Positions 33,057 to 45,100 of a stretch of DNA of 64,000 bases are shown piece by piece. The position numbers and the translations under genes are program-made. This DNA comes from Cyanodermella asteris (taxonomy: Eukaryota > Ascomycota > Lecanoromycetes > Ostropales > Stictidaceae). The notes under the pieces are model-generated. The model was not told where the DNA came from. It did no database searches and saw only the letters and a list, made by a program, of their open reading frames with translations. Within the stretch, counting starts at the first letter, position 1. Each line of letters opens with the position of its first letter. The stretch lies in the NCBI GenBank assembly GCA_900618795.1, contig UYJD01000009.1, positions 1,185,823-1,249,822 on the forward strand, written 5' to 3'.

Positions 33057-33668
33057 TTAGTGAAAACGGCTCGTTCTTGGCAAAGCTGGTACCGATCGAC
33101 CCATCGTCGGGGTCGTCTCTTCCTCGTTGTCCTCGAAGACTGTCCAAATATCTGCTTGCGGCTCGACCCATGATCGTGGTCGCGCAGAGTGACTTCGAAT
33201 TCGTCTCTGTGCAGGCGGTGTCGGCTCAGTCTCATCTTCGCAAGCGTTGTTGATCTCTTGGAAGGGATTTCGCAATTCGATCGGAAGGCCTATCTGTTCG
33301 GCGAGGAGCGTTGGAGGAGGGACGATCTCGACAATGTCAGGAACTGGATCGCTGCGATAAAGCTTTTCCATGCGTCTCATCCAAAACTTCAGCTTCGTTA
33401 CAGCCTTTTGAGCCTGTGCTCGTTGCCGCCAGCGGCGAAGAGGCTTGCGTGATCTGATCCTTGAGTTCTGGACCGGTGGTAGTGAGACTGGCTCGATGCC
33501 TGCATCGACATGGTCGAACAGGAAGCTCTGGGGCTCTTCGGGTGGTGAGATGAAATATGCGAAAGGGTTCTCTTCAATGGTCTTCTGCACTGGCCGCTTC
33601 TTGCTCAAACGTACTGGCGGCCAAGAGTGACGCCTCTTATGTCGGGAACTTCTCGCAACTCTGTCCAT
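33057..33668 (-). CDS. Basic, Pro/Arg-rich protein of unknown function
   Basis: Open frame giving 203 residues from the first ATG (MDRVARSSRHKRRHSW). The frame is open further upstream without an ATG, so a 5' exon is possible. The composition is basic and proline-rich, with KTIEENPFAYFISPPEEPQS, a helical RRWRQRAQAQKAVTKLKFWM and an acidic segment near the end. There is no signal peptide or membrane helix. I do not recognise a family. The short distance to TRS20 implies overlapping 3' untranslated regions. Confidence 0.5.
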   Translation of the reverse strand: MDRVARSSRHKRRHSWPPVRLSKKRPVQKTIEENPFAYFISPPEEPQSFLFDHVDAGIEPVSLPPVQNSRIRSRKPLRRWRQRAQAQKAVTKLKFWMRRMEKLYRSDPVPDIVEIVPPPTLLAEQIGLPIELRNPFQEINNACEDETEPTPPAQRRIRSHSARPRSWVEPQADIWTVFEDNEEETTPTMGRSVPALPRTSRFH

Positions 33669-34853
33669 TGCGCCGGCACTGCCACCCTTGGACCAGGACA
33701 CAAGAAATCAGTATTCGACAAAGCAAATCGATTAAAACGAGAGGATGCTCGAGCCCATGTGGACAAGAGACAGCTTATGAACAAGCACCCCGGCCAACGG
33801 ACAGGCCTAGAATTGGAGAAGGATGGATTGCAAAGCAGGTCTCGCGCAAGCGCCTCATTTTTGGGCAAAAAGGCTGCGACCGCAGGCATTTTATTCAGCC
33901 TGCAGACGCGCAAGTGATGGCTAAGCTCGTATTTGCGAAAAGCAGGCGAGCGTAAGGCATGATGATGGTGCGGCTCGCACGTGGTGGGTTTGCGCTAGCG
34001 GGTGACCTACACTCCGTCCCGCTGACATGCGCACTGCCTCAACCAAGATGACCGGCAACAGTCCGCATGCGAGACTTCACTTACGCCTATATGCCTGCAT
34101 GTCTGCATGTTACTATCAAGGTGTCATTCATCGATGATGCCAGCTTGTCGAATGAGCTTGTTGTGGTTCCTGCATCCGGCACGCGGATCTGGGTCCGTGT
34201 GCCGCGGACACAAAATGGACCCGATCCTGTCTATATTAATCGCCGATCCCTTCGCTGTTGCAGCTACTTTGCTCTCCTGATTACCTCTTGCTCGAGATGC
34301 TCAGCCTGACGGCGAAACGGCAGTCCGTGAGAATCTTATGGATCATTTGCTCCGACGTCAGCACCTGCTGGGCCATATCGGCTGGTGTATCACACCCTGA
34401 TGACTTTCTGCACGTAGATTCTCGGCCGTTTTGATCTCACTGCGATTAGCATCACTGATGAGTATTCGCTGATCTTCTTGCGCTGGTGAACAGTGTCACT
34501 GTCTGTAAGACTGCCTTTCCCAGGATTCTTGTAGCAGCCAAGTAAGCGGCCGTACAAGTATCGTCGAGGACCGGGATATATGCCCTGTGAGTCCACGTTT
34601 CATGGCGACAGTGCTTAGACACAAAAGGCATGGGGGATGAAAACATAGACTCTGGACTGCATGCAAGGCGAAGGCCGCTTCTCCAGGTGTTGGCACGAGA
34701 GTCAGCTAAGCTGTTCATGCATATACGGCGTTGGGTCATGTGACGTCCAACTACGTACTCTACCTTCCTTCAGTCACCGTCTCGCATCTCGACCTTCAGC
34801 GCTTGCCGTAGTCACTCATTATCTTTGTAGGCTTGCGAGAATTGTTGTATTGC
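33669..34853. other. Intergenic upstream of CCE1
   Basis: About 1.2 kb containing the promoter of the minus-strand unknown gene and that of CCE1. A few open frames of 65-130 codons lack recognisable content. No repeat or RNA gene is seen. Confidence 0.45.
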
Positions 34854-36083
34854 ATGTCTCCTTCAATTCGTTTTGCTCAACAGCTCGCCGAGCTACCGAA
34901 CCTTCGAAACCAGTCATTAACGAACCTCGCAAGACTTACAGGAGTACCTGTCGGTGGCCGCAAGTCTGAGCTAGTTGCGCGTCTAGTTGACAGTCTCGCA
35001 CAGCCAAAGCTACTTAGTTCTGACATTGACACGCAGAGACGCGCTGTACAGAAAGATAAACGCGATGGCCATGCCAATGTGCATCGCGTCCTGTCTATGG
35101 ACATGGGCATTCGCAATTTGTCATACTGTCGGCTCCTTGTGAATACAACGCACTCTGCGCGAGCTGAACAGCATTCCATTGAAGAGGATACATTCGAGAT
35201 AAAACCGTTAGGCTATATAAGTGTCGAAACATGGCGTCGTTTCCCACTTTCATCCAAGACGTCTGATGCCGTGTCTACAGTTGATCTTGATGCTGAAACC
35301 CAGCCTGTCTCTCGCGAGCTTTTCACGCCTCCAATACTGGCCAAGCATACTCTTTCGTTGGTCCACAACCTTGTCCTCGACGCCCCGGAGGGCCCTCCAG
35401 ACACGATATTGATTGAGCGTCAGCGATGGCGATCTGGCGGTCATGCATCGATTCAGGAATGGACCCTGCGCGTCAACAGCGTTGAAGCAATGCTGTGGAG
35501 TAGCTTGGAGCTTTTGAAAGATCAGGGCTTATGGCAGGGAAGTGTCCACGCTGTCGATCCGGGCGCTGTCACCCGTTTCTGGTTGGGGAGGGCTAAGGAA
35601 GGAGCTAAAGCCGATGTAAAGACTCGCGCTGTGAACACAGACGATCCAACAACCAAGGCTGGAGAAGAAGGGAAAAGAGGAAAGATCAGCATTGCCAGAA
35701 GATGGATTGAAAGCGGCACTACCGGACAGGTGAAAGGTGGTGGGGACATTGACGTGGACGTCGTTGTCAAGCCAGGTTTCGAGCATGCGGGTCAAGATCA
35801 AAGCCTGAGCTGGGAGAAGAGTGCTCATGCGATGAAAGCAGCATTTTTGCTGACCAGAGGCACGAAGAAGGACTACCAAGCTCTGGGGCTCGATGCAGCT
35901 GACATGGAAGGGTTGAGAATGGGAAAGAAAGACGATCTGGCGGACTGCTTGCTGCAGGGCGTGGCTTGGGTGAAGTGGGAACATAATCGCAGGTCAATTG
36001 TCGCCGGGCGAGCAGTACTCGATGATTCAAACTTGAGCGCTGGCCGAAATACGAAAAACGCCACGGAAAGCCTCGCCACATGA
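34854..36083 (+). CDS. cce1: Mitochondrial Holliday-junction resolvase Cce1/Ydc2
   Basis: Endonuclease that resolves four-way junctions in mitochondrial DNA, needed for mtDNA segregation. Intronless from the ATG at 34854, giving 409 residues. Residues about 10-50 form a SAP-type DNA-binding motif (NQSLTNLARLTGVPVGGRKS). The RNase H-like catalytic domain starts at RVLSMDMGIRNLSYCRL (first Asp at about 83). It continues with DTILIERQRWR (Glu) and VNSVEAMLWSSLELL, and ends with the carboxylate pair in KKDDLADCLLQGVAWVKW. All expected acidic residues are present. A charged, low-conservation insert with KAGEEGKRGKISIARRWIES interrupts the domain, as in other filamentous fungi. Mitochondrial targeting must come from the short N-terminus MSPSIRFAQQLAELPNLRN. 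Confidence 0.9.
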   Translation: MSPSIRFAQQLAELPNLRNQSLTNLARLTGVPVGGRKSELVARLVDSLAQPKLLSSDIDTQRRAVQKDKRDGHANVHRVLSMDMGIRNLSYCRLLVNTTHSARAEQHSIEEDTFEIKPLGYISVETWRRFPLSSKTSDAVSTVDLDAETQPVSRELFTPPILAKHTLSLVHNLVLDAPEGPPDTILIERQRWRSGGHASIQEWTLRVNSVEAMLWSSLELLKDQGLWQGSVHAVDPGAVTRFWLGRAKEGAKADVKTRAVNTDDPTTKAGEEGKRGKISIARRWIESGTTGQVKGGGDIDVDVVVKPGFEHAGQDQSLSWEKSAHAMKAAFLLTRGTKKDYQALGLDAADMEGLRMGKKDDLADCLLQGVAWVKWEHNRRSIVAGRAVLDDSNLSAGRNTKNATESLAT

Positions 36084-36421
36084 TTGCCGTAGCAAGAAAA
36101 TGCCACAAACTGCCGTTCTCAATTCTTTGGATACCGTCATGCCCACTTCTCTCTCCTTCGTATCCGATACTGCATCGAGTCGGCAGTCTCGCAATCGCTC
36201 CGTCAATCACGCTTGTGGGCGATGCCTTGAGTGAATGCGCTTACCTGAGATACGCACCCGGCATTGACCCAGTAGCCTATCGAGCTCATTCACACGATGA
36301 GAATCTCATACAAGGTTCACAGCTCATCGCCATATTCTTTGTATTTCCACAGCTCATCACTGTTGACAACTTTTCAGCAACGTCCATCCTCTACTTCTTG
36401 CACAACTTCATGTGTTCGATC
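36084..36421. other. Intergenic between CCE1 and first DUF7918-like copy
   Basis: About 340 bases, probably the CCE1 3' region and the promoter of the next gene. The frame of the next gene remains open upstream of its ATG but without protein-like character. Confidence 0.45.
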
Positions 36422-37867
36422 ATGTCTAATCAACCTTACTCATATTACGGCTGGCAATCGAGCCACGTGAGTCTCTGCGCTGACGGCAAATTCGCGCGGA
36501 CCTACCAACGTGAGGGTGACCCGAAGGAGCAGAAACCCACAAATTGCGCCACGGGGTCGTCGGGTCGAAGTGGAGGAAGGCCAGATTTTGTCAATACATT
36601 TGACACTTCCCGAATCCCTGGAGTCTGGCGCTTTCGATGGCCTGCACGTGCGGGTAGTCTGGGACGACTGCTGGGAGACTGAGCAGACGTTGCCTTTGGA
36701 TTCGGTGCTGGCGCAGCCCCATGGCCGTCTGATCGGCGGTCTCATGAACTTTAGAGTCATTGCACAACTGTGTGCAATGAAAGTTGGATCCTTTTCCGCA
36801 AGTAAGTCTACTTCCGAATTATCTCTGGATAGTTGAGACTGATCAGTCCAGATGAAGCATTGCCTCTCTCCCTAGCCCCTGGAGAGGGACCAATGAACGA
36901 GGACGTGTCGAGCGGACGCTGGGGCAAGGTCAGCGTCAGCCTGCGGAGATTCGCCTCCAGCGATCAATGCAAATATCATGGCAGGCCCATGAGCTTCAAG
37001 GGCTTGTCGCTCGTTGGCGGATCCTCCGCAGACGTAACGAGGGAGCGAGCCACCAGGCTGGAGCGCAGCAAGGTAGTCAGGTAAGACCGACCATAGGCAA
37101 CAGACAACATCACAGCTGACAAAAATTTCAGGCTTGTAAGACGCTTGAGGGATGCTCGTCGCAGGAGGCATTGGCCGCTCACAATCCCGGAGCAATACAG
37201 CGAACCTCCGGCAATGTTTGAGCTCTTCTTTGGCCCAAAAGAGCGCTTTGGGAATGACTCGTCGTTCCTTGATACTGCTCCGGCCGAGTCAGCCGCCCAC
37301 CAGTTTGCACATGCATTCTCTGTTGAGCAGGCGGGCATGAAGAGGAAACGCTGCGAACAGCCAGCACCTGCTGTGCACATTCAATAACCGCCTGCTCTAC
37401 CTCTTCCGCACTCGCACCTCGGCACGGTTTCACGGGGCCATGAGATGGCATCCTGTCTTCTTCCTGCGAAGCACCTCCGCTGCAATTTGGAGCGCGCGGG
37501 ACCGACGACCCTGCCTGGTGCGGGACCGGTCTTGCCAAGGTCTCAGCATCTGACATCGTCATCCCAGCTTCCGGCGGGCGCGGATGGTGGTGTCCAAATA
37601 CCCGCGTCCGGCAACGGTACATCTCGATCATTGTTCCAGCGAGCAGCACAGCTGAACGAGACGGCAAGAAAGCGAATAAGCCTCGAGAATCGAGAGAGGG
37701 CGCTCGCGGCACACAAAAGGGATTTGGACGAGAGATTTATGCGATTGCAGTGGGAGCTGACCAAAGAACGCATGGATCTGGTCATGGAGGAATCGTTAGC
37801 CGCGTCAAGACGGATGGCTGAGAGGATTGCAGCCTCTGAGCAGCCCGTGAAGCGTCGGAAGAGATGA
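36422..37867 (+). CDS. DUF7918-like protein, copy 1 (weak or degenerate gene structure)
   Basis: Paralog of the next gene. Best model: 36422-36509, 36571-36801, 36852-37080, 37132-37372 and 37445-37867 (1212 nt, 403 residues). The middle introns are good: GTAAGT...CCAG in phase 1 and GTAAGA...TTCAG in phase 2, the same places and phases as in copies 2 and 3. Family motifs are HVSLCADGKFARTYQ, EEGQILSIHLTLPESLESG, WGKVSVSLRRF and EPPAMFELFFGPKERFG. A C-terminal coiled coil (ISLENRERALAAHKRDLDER) ends in PVKRRKR. Two joints are weak. A frame change between about 36510 and 36570 is bridged only by GTGAGG...GAAG, which removes the family-like RRVEV. An in-frame TAA at 37385 is removed only by GTGCAC...ATGAG. 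So either two poor introns are used or the copy is decaying. Function is unknown, possibly nuclear. Confidence 0.5.
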
Positions 37868-38239
37868 TGACAGGGTGTCGGAGGTCTGGGGTGGTGGGCA
37901 GAGATGACCTGACTACTGGTTGTAAGTCCTCCGTTCTCTTCAAGCATGTGAGAATGGTTTTTGGGCACGAAGGCGTCGAGAGCCACGCGGGTACGCCTGA
38001 TTTACAAATTTTGGAATGGTGCCTTTTTGGGTACCCGGAGATTGGGCTGGATCAACTCTCAAAAGTCGAATGAATAATGTTGCGTTGTCAAATCTTCTCA
38101 TGTCGGACCTGACGTGTACGCTGGTCCGTACAGTATTATAAAGTCAAGCGGTCCCCATGCATGCACGAAAGCTTTAAGCCGCAGGCATTGCAATCTCTTT
38201 CATCTGGCATCCTTGCCCTCACTCTGTGATCCCTTTGCC

Positions 38240-39966
38240 ATGGCTCGCAAACAGCAACATGCTGTTTCCAGAAGCGAAACGACTGACAATTCCAGCCAAA
38301 GAGCCAATCACAGTGATTGGGCGTCGGTGGAGGTCTGGCTCGATTTCGATGGAACAGCCGCTGAGAGCTACGATCTTTCTTCCGCTTTCCCTCAAGGGAA
38401 CACCTCGTTCTCACGCGAACGTTGGTTTGCCGCCCGGAACCGTGCACCCATGGCAATTTGCTTTCTGCTTCCGGACAGCTTCAGCTATAACGGCTTCGAC
38501 GCAGTAGAGATCATCCTCAAGGTCGAGCAATGCTCCAACGGGTATACTCGGCTCTTCTGGCGCCTCCCGCCCGCTATGTTGCCACGGGGTACGGCATTCA
38601 AGATCTCTAAGGTTCTCTGCCCTGGCAGGACTGCAAGCCACAGCGATGTCTGCGATATTCGTTCGGTAATGCGAAGTGAGTCTTGTCTACTACTTAGGGT
38701 CCATCTGCTGCTGAGGATCTGGAAAGTTCTGCTGACACCAGCAAGGCTCCGCCCATGAAATGAGGCGATCCGATGGCTGGCCAAGTTTCGGCCGTGTGAG
38801 CCTCATGTTACGGCGAGTCAACTTGGATACGGACCCCAAAGAAAGTCGTTTTGCTTTCGATCCACGTTGCACGCAAAACTTCTGGGACTGGCGAGCTGGG
38901 GCACATCTAACGAGGTATGATTACTGCAGAAGACTCTAGGCCTCCTTGCTCACTGTCATATAGATTGAGCCCGATGCGAGAAGTGGCCAGCGCGTCGATT
39001 TCGAGACTTGCAGTGCCCGTTTCTCCGGAGCCTTTCGCAGAGTTCTACCTACATTTCGGCTTCAAGTCGGAGCTCGAAGGTGTGAAGGCATTGGTGAAGA
39101 CTTCAGACCCGAAGCTAGAAGGCAAGCAGCAGATGCGGCGGGTTGATTTTCAGACTTTCACTCGTCGTACGAAACTCGTACCAGGCAGTGAACGGACCAG
39201 CAATGCTCCTGCACCATCATCACCTCCCCGTTCCTCTCCTCCTCCGCACCCACCATCGCCGCCGCCATCATCATCATCTCAAAAGGCATGGAACAACTTA
39301 CCAGAGCGCGTCTCTTTCAAGTTCAAAACTGCAGCAGACACGAAGCTGCCGGGCTCATCATGCAACCGAGCACCATCAGAACCTCTTTGTCCTCCTACAG
39401 TGAAGCAAGGACTTGCAGAGAAAACTCCAAAGACAATTCAGGATCACGTCGGACCGGGGATTTTAGTTACAGCCGCTCCTAATGGTGGTAATCCTGAACG
39501 GCGCTTGTTCAAGGTAATGGCCCAGCAACCCGAACGCATGCCAAAGACCTCGACAAGTAGGACAATGGAATCTCCCAGTCATATTGCAAGCATCACTCAG
39601 CGTGCTCAAGCGTCCGACTTCTTTGACCTCCCAGTCAAAGTAAAGCAGGAAGCCGCTCAGTCCTCCGTGATTTCCACCGAAACCCAAAGTTACGCCACAA
39701 CGCCGGTGATCACCTCAAGCTTCAACAGCAAGGCTGCTGAAGTGAATGAACTTCGCGCCCGGTTGGCTGCCATTCAGCACAAAAAGCGGGAGATCGATCT
39801 CGAGCGCCAGGAGCTCTCTTTGATCCAAGCACAAGCTGAAATCGAAGCGAGACTGACTTCTCTGGAAGAAAAATCTCGCAATGCTTCAGACTACGAAAAG
39901 GGGAGGCCACCAAAGCGAATCAAGACTGAAATTGAGGATGGGAAATATGTGATCTTGCTTGACTGA
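38240..39966 (+). CDS. DUF7918-like protein, copy 2 (intact)
   Basis: Three exons: 38240-38675, 38746-38914 and 38964-39966, giving 535 residues. Donors are GTGAGT and GTATGA; acceptors are CAAG and ATAG. The N-terminal beta-rich domain has ASVEVWLDFDGTAAESYDL, APMAICFLLPDSFSYNGFDA, GRVSLMLRRVNLD and SPEPFAEFYLHFGFKSELEG. This order of strands, and the F-x-x-x-F-x-(Y/F)-(K/R)-S end, resemble the DUF7918 domain of fungal nuclear-type proteins. The middle is Pro/Ser-rich (SSPPPHPPSPPPSSSS). The C-terminus is a coiled coil (ARLAAIQHKKREIDLERQEL) followed by a basic patch, PPKRIKTE, and an acidic/hydrophobic end, DGKYVILLD, also usual in that family. Function is unknown; the patch suggests nuclear location. 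It lies about 370 bases downstream of copy 1 on the same strand. Confidence 0.75.
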
Positions 39967-41421
39967 ACGGCCGGCTACAGACTCATGCAGGGGTTCAAAG
40001 GCTGGTTGCATAGCCGGAACTTGCACAGCTTTGTGAGTTGCACCCTTACCTACAGCCCTTTTGTTGTCAAGGATGCTTGTCGCTCTACTCCTTAATAGCT
40101 AGGCACATAGCTAAGTACCCATTTAAGTACTCAGCTTGGAAGTTCTCTGGCTAAGTAGCTCAGCGTTTACGTTTTTGCTTGGTCAATCATACACCGTGCC
40201 TGTTTCCAGGGGCCTCGCTCAGCACAAGTTTAATCATCTAACGAGCAATGAGGAGGCATAGATAAGTGTCGCTGCGCACGTATAGCATTTCTCGGCCAAC
40301 AGGGCCCGAGACTTCACGGTGCATCCGCCTCTATCTGCCCAAACTCCGCAGACCAGGAAAGCGATGACCAGAAAAGGATTCCAGAATACAAACCCAGCTC
40401 TCACTTCTGAATGGCTCTCAAAGCACGTCCAAATAATACCATAGACTAGCACATCTGACATCATCAAGCCCATCACCCAGTAGGTCCTTACCCCATCCTC
40501 AAATCCTCCGAAACCTCACCATAATCTCGAACCGATGAAAGGTCGTTCCCATCACCTGACCCATTATCAGCCCAACGCCAGTCCGATCATCATCACCAGC
40601 CCCTACTAGGCCCCCCTGGACCCTCCTTCGGAGATCATCCAGTTTGATCTCAAAAGTGCTCACGCCCGTTCCACCCCCCTGTCACTCCATCCTGTAATTT
40701 CCGACAAGCGCCGGTTTCATCACCTGCATAGGAGCCCACCAAGGGCACCAACCCTCCGATAAGGGGTGGGTTTCACAGGGACAGGCATTCTCCGCAAAAT
40801 CCCCGTCGGTGGCGTTCGCTAGCGGTCCGGTGAGCGTGTAGCACCAGCAAGAGAGAGAGAGAGAAAACATATTAAAAAATTCAATCAGAACGATACGGTT
40901 TTCGGCGTACAAGCTCACCATTGTTTGTAAGCCAAAATTGCAGGGACCTTGATGGGTTGTGAAAAGGGGGCGAGGTCGTGATGCCGCGGTACGGAGGACG
41001 AGCTGAAGTACACTAGCGTACGGGTCTACCCTGTACATTTATGCAGGTGCGGTTCGAGACGGCTGGGGAAAGCGCGTTCCCTGAAACAAGACCTGATGAG
41101 CAGGTTATTTGAAGAGTTGCATGCAGCGTGACGAGGTGGGTTTGCGGCGTCGATTGTGGTGATTTGGCTCTTAGAATGTGGTCTGGGGCCAGGTGAGGTG
41201 AGGCGAGGCTGTGAATGCGCCTCTGAAGAAGATGCATGTGAAGGTTTTGAGTTGCGCAAGGCACGCACGTGGCGGACCGTCAGTGGCAATTCGGAGCTCA
41301 AACTCGCCGCCTTGGGTTTGATTGCAAGGACTGCTTATGAATTGCTCAGTAGATGTATCCACAAATTTCACTCCTTCCCAATGCAGTGTCGTCTTCTGGG
41401 CCTGCCTCATGCGACGCCTTT
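39967..41421. other. Convergent intergenic between DUF7918-like copy 2 and the GNAT gene
   Basis: About 1.45 kb with no supportable gene. It contains an AT-richer patch around 40080-40170 with repeated AGCTAAGTA/TTAAGTAC words, and a (GA) run at 40851-40863. Minus-strand open frames of 80-118 codons show no recognisable content. Confidence 0.45.
40851..40863 (+). repeat. Short (GA)n microsatellite
   Basis: An uninterrupted run of about six and a half GA units in non-coding sequence. Confidence 0.8.
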
Positions 41422-42150
41422 CTAACCCTCCCTGCCCGTCTTTCTACCGCCCGGTTTTCTGACTAACATGCACTCTACATACCCTTCTTCCCCGGGCATG
41501 ACCTTCGTCTTGACGCATTCAAAGCCCGCTCTCTCATAGAACGCCCTCGCAAAGTGGTTCGCTTGCACGAAAGTCTCGTAGCCCGATTTGTCTGCAATCT
41601 CACATGCTTCCCGAATCAATCGTGCACCGATACCTTGGCCTTGAAAGTCGGCATCGACACCAAAGAGCTCGATGCAAAAGTGCGGCTTCCCTGCCATCAG
41701 CGAGCCGCGGGCCTCGATCATGGCATCGATCATGGAGTCGAAGGCCGGGCCGTCGTGGTCTGTTGTCAGGGGGTAGGCGCGCCAGAAGCCAGCGGAGGAG
41801 GTGTCGGAGGCGGGGAGGAGCTGAAGGCAGAGAACGGCGATGACACGTGGTTCGTCGGCCAAACTGGGGTCGTTCGTTTCTTCTCTGGAGATGGCTGAGT
41901 CTGGAGATGGTGTTTGCGGCTCGAGTACGCAGACGAGAGTGCGGCAATTGGGATCGTTGATTTGGTGAGTGAAGATCGAAGTCCACCAGTCACGAACTAT
42001 CGGTGTGTCCGGGTTGGTCCGCTTCATGTAGGGGTTCGTCGGATGAAATGCCCGAGCAACAATGGTTGAGAGAGCAGGTACATTTGTGAGGCTTGCTTCG
42101 ATGATGAGCAGCGATTTTGCCGAACCCGATATTTTGTTTTCCGAGGTCAT
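41422..42150 (-). CDS. GNAT-family N-acetyltransferase
   Basis: Acetyl-CoA-dependent N-acetyltransferase of unknown substrate. Intronless from MTSENKISGSAKSLLIIEAS, 242 residues. The frame extends upstream only with a TTG start, so I used the ATG. Motif A, the acetyl-CoA pyrophosphate-binding loop, is FGVDADFQGQGIGARLIREA (Q-G-Q-G-I-G). It is followed by motif B, ETFVQANHFARAFYERAGFE, ending in the usual YERAGF. The N-terminal strand and helix include VPALSTIVARAFHPTNPYMK and DWWTSIF. This pattern is common in ascomycete GNATs placed near secondary-metabolite or detoxification genes, but here no cluster surrounds it. Substrate prediction is not possible from sequence. Confidence 0.88.
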   Translation of the reverse strand: MTSENKISGSAKSLLIIEASLTNVPALSTIVARAFHPTNPYMKRTNPDTPIVRDWWTSIFTHQINDPNCRTLVCVLEPQTPSPDSAISREETNDPSLADEPRVIAVLCLQLLPASDTSSAGFWRAYPLTTDHDGPAFDSMIDAMIEARGSLMAGKPHFCIELFGVDADFQGQGIGARLIREACEIADKSGYETFVQANHFARAFYERAGFECVKTKVMPGEEGYVECMLVRKPGGRKTGREG

Positions 42151-45100
42151 TTTGATCTTAAGGCTATTTTGACAATTCAATTGTTCACGGAATACTCGTG
42201 AAATATTAGCAAACCTATGGACCAATACAAAGGTGCTCAAGCATCAATACAAGCAAGGAGAACCATCATGGATCTTTAACAGGCTCTGCATGTTGAACCT
42301 TAATTTTCAGCAAAGTGGGGCTTCGAGATAAGCAGCTTGAAGCCTCATATCCGCTGCTAATTCCTGTTCAGGGTGGCGTACATCTTCACTCGCGAAGAAA
42401 ACCTACGAAGAAGGATTTCCAAGTCTCCTGGAACAAGAAGCAACATGGAGCGCTTGGTTGTCATCGTCTTGGGCCAGATTGCAGAGGTTGAGAAGTGCCG
42501 GCATGGAATGCAGTAGGGAAGTCAGGTACAGGGCTCCTGGCAAATCTGGGGTATCTGCACAAAGTCTGATCCAGAGCTAGAGCACAAAGCATTAGCGTCT
42601 CATCCGATGCTAATCGGCTTATCCTAATCGCGCCTCGTGGCATATTTTTTATTTTTTTGGTTGAAAGCTGGAGATTTATCCAAAGTCACTGCCAGGTCCA
42701 GGCCGAGGTTGGCAGCTGATTAACTTGGCGCAATGATCGGTAGCGCGACTTTAGCTGCGGGATGGCGGGAATACCTCCTTGCCAGCGGTGACAGGCTAAT
42801 AAGAAGACTCTCACCGCCGTCCTTTAGGTGACTATCCAATGTCAAGGTCAATACTAAAGTTTCAAGGTAGTGCTGGTATTTGCGGAAATAATTTGATACA
42901 GATACGGCAATGGACGCCTTCGCGGTATGCGAAGGAGTCCTGAACATGCCCCTTGATTGCGAAGCTGAAATGGGAACGTTGAAATTAGCGGCATACAGGC
43001 TGTTTTGTCCATACGAAAGTGGTTGGGCCGCAATGCAGAGTTTGGGACATTATCAGATGCAAGAATGAGCATGGCACTCGCGACATTGCCAGTAGTTGGT
43101 GAGGTTTTTTCGGAGAACAGCAAGCTCTCACTAGACAGGCGCTTGTGTTTGGCAAATGTGACAGCAAATCCCACGACGCGCAAAGCCCAGGATCGTATCT
43201 GCTTTTCCTGCGTGCCCGTGTCTTGCACTACTGTTCGCCTGATGAATCTTCCTTATCAAATCCAGATCGGCAAGGGCGCCCCATCTTAGGATGGAAAGTC
43301 CACAATCAGTCGCGCCTGCCAGAAAAGCTGCTGGCTTGGCCGGGCAGTCGCGCCCAGTGGCTCACGCCACCCCTGACCGTGGGTTCTTGTACTGGAGGGC
43401 ATCGAAACCTCGCCCGCGACGATTCAGTCGGCAGACAATTTGTGCAGCATCGTGTTCCTCTATCTAAACGCTCACTTCGAAATCATCTGCGAACACCACA
43501 AGTTCAGCGAGACACCAGTACAAGGATGGCGCAGGCGATGCTTTTTTGGGGTGCAGCGGCCTGCAAACCACTGTCAAAAGTGCTTCGCTGTTGAGCTCGT
43601 GGGACGGTGGGATGGTGTGCATTTGACTTTACCATCATGCAGCTCACCTTTCCAGCGGCCATCGTTGGCTGATGACACGACAGGCACAGACTTTACCTTT
43701 CGCCATTCCCTTGTTACCCTGCCCGTTTCCGGACTGTGCGTGGGTCTATTCACTTGAGCGTGCGATCGACATCGCGTCAAAATTTACTATATACTGCGAG
43801 TCAGGATCATCTACCGTCCTCGTATCATGTCGAGCGCAGAAGACTTGGTGACCAGCGAATAGAATCGGCTCACGTCAACAAAGGTGGCACAGCCATGCCG
43901 ACAACCTCGCTGCCAACCTGCTATCTTGGAAGAACACAACAGGACCAGCATCTGCGGTGGCTTTTCCGGCGTTCCTGGATTTCACATCTTGAGACTAGCG
44001 GAATGTGCCTTGGAGCTACAACTTGACCACGTTATGGGTACCAGCGATGGACCAACTTGATCGACCGTAAGCCTGCAGATGGCCTTGAAGGGCTCAACAT
44101 CCGCTGAAAGTGTAATCCGAGACACGCCCCTGTCGAAGAAGAACTCGAAATGAAGTTGTAGCTTGATCGACGGGTCAAACTTCTAGAGCAACGGCATTAA
44201 CAGCACACAGGCGGCAGACCTGAAAGACCTTTCGTCACTTGGCTGAAGCCAAGCAGGACTATCGAGCGCCAATCGCGCACATCCCTGTCGAACGTTTGCC
44301 GCTAGCTGTGATCGCGCCCGTTAGCACAACTTAATTGCATGCAAGGCCTGCCGCACGAACAGCGTACAGGTCATGTGCAGCCCTGCATTGAAGAGCCTGC
44401 AGGGAGGTTAGCCGGTGAAAGTCATGGCGACTGAGCATGACCTGCCTGGCGCTCGCTGCTGTGGCTGCGAATAATCCGTCGGAATGCTGGATCTGAATGC
44501 GCAAAGTGAAAGTGTGCTACGGCCATGTCAGTGAAACAGCACGGCAGCGTCAGTTATTGCATACTTTCTGCGACACACGCCTGGAAATCTTGGATAGTGC
44601 TGCTGTTTGACAGATCACTGAACCGGTGGCCATCACTTAGCAACTGAGCTTCCAGGATCATCGTTGTGGCGCTAAACTTTTATTGCCTAAGTGAAGGTAG
44701 CTTTGGATTGAATTTGAGGCTTCTTCAGCGTCAACGCCGGTCGACTTCAGGGGTATGTCTCGACGCCAGCTTCGAGTGAAGTCCTGGCTCGAACAATCAT
44801 TGACATATCCAACTTTGCAAACCGGCAAGCACGGCTCAGCAATCCTTGACACCACTGAGTATTACTGCGCTCTTGCCGCACTTCTCGGGGCTTGATGAGT
44901 TCCCGTGCTCGACTGTGCGACACTTCAGCCAGCTGCGCATTGCGAATTTGGATCTACCCTCTGTAAGGGTATATGGGCCTAGTCGCACTGGCCCAGCTTC
45001 TTGATCTTGGCTTGGTTCACGGGCACGCGAGCATCATACTGGGGGATCGGCCTTGGCTCGCTTCGGTGTTTAATTTGCAGCGCCACCGTCATCTCATCCC

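Noticed and set aside
40080-40175. tRNA-like words (TAGCTCAG, repeated AGCTAAGTA)
   Set aside because: No B box (GGTTCGAAT-type) at the right distance and no cloverleaf can be formed.
43340-43380. Alu-like wording (GGCCGGGC ... GTGGCTCACGCC)
   Set aside because: Only two short words match, the spacing is wrong and no SINE body or A-tail follows. Coincidence in a fungal genome.
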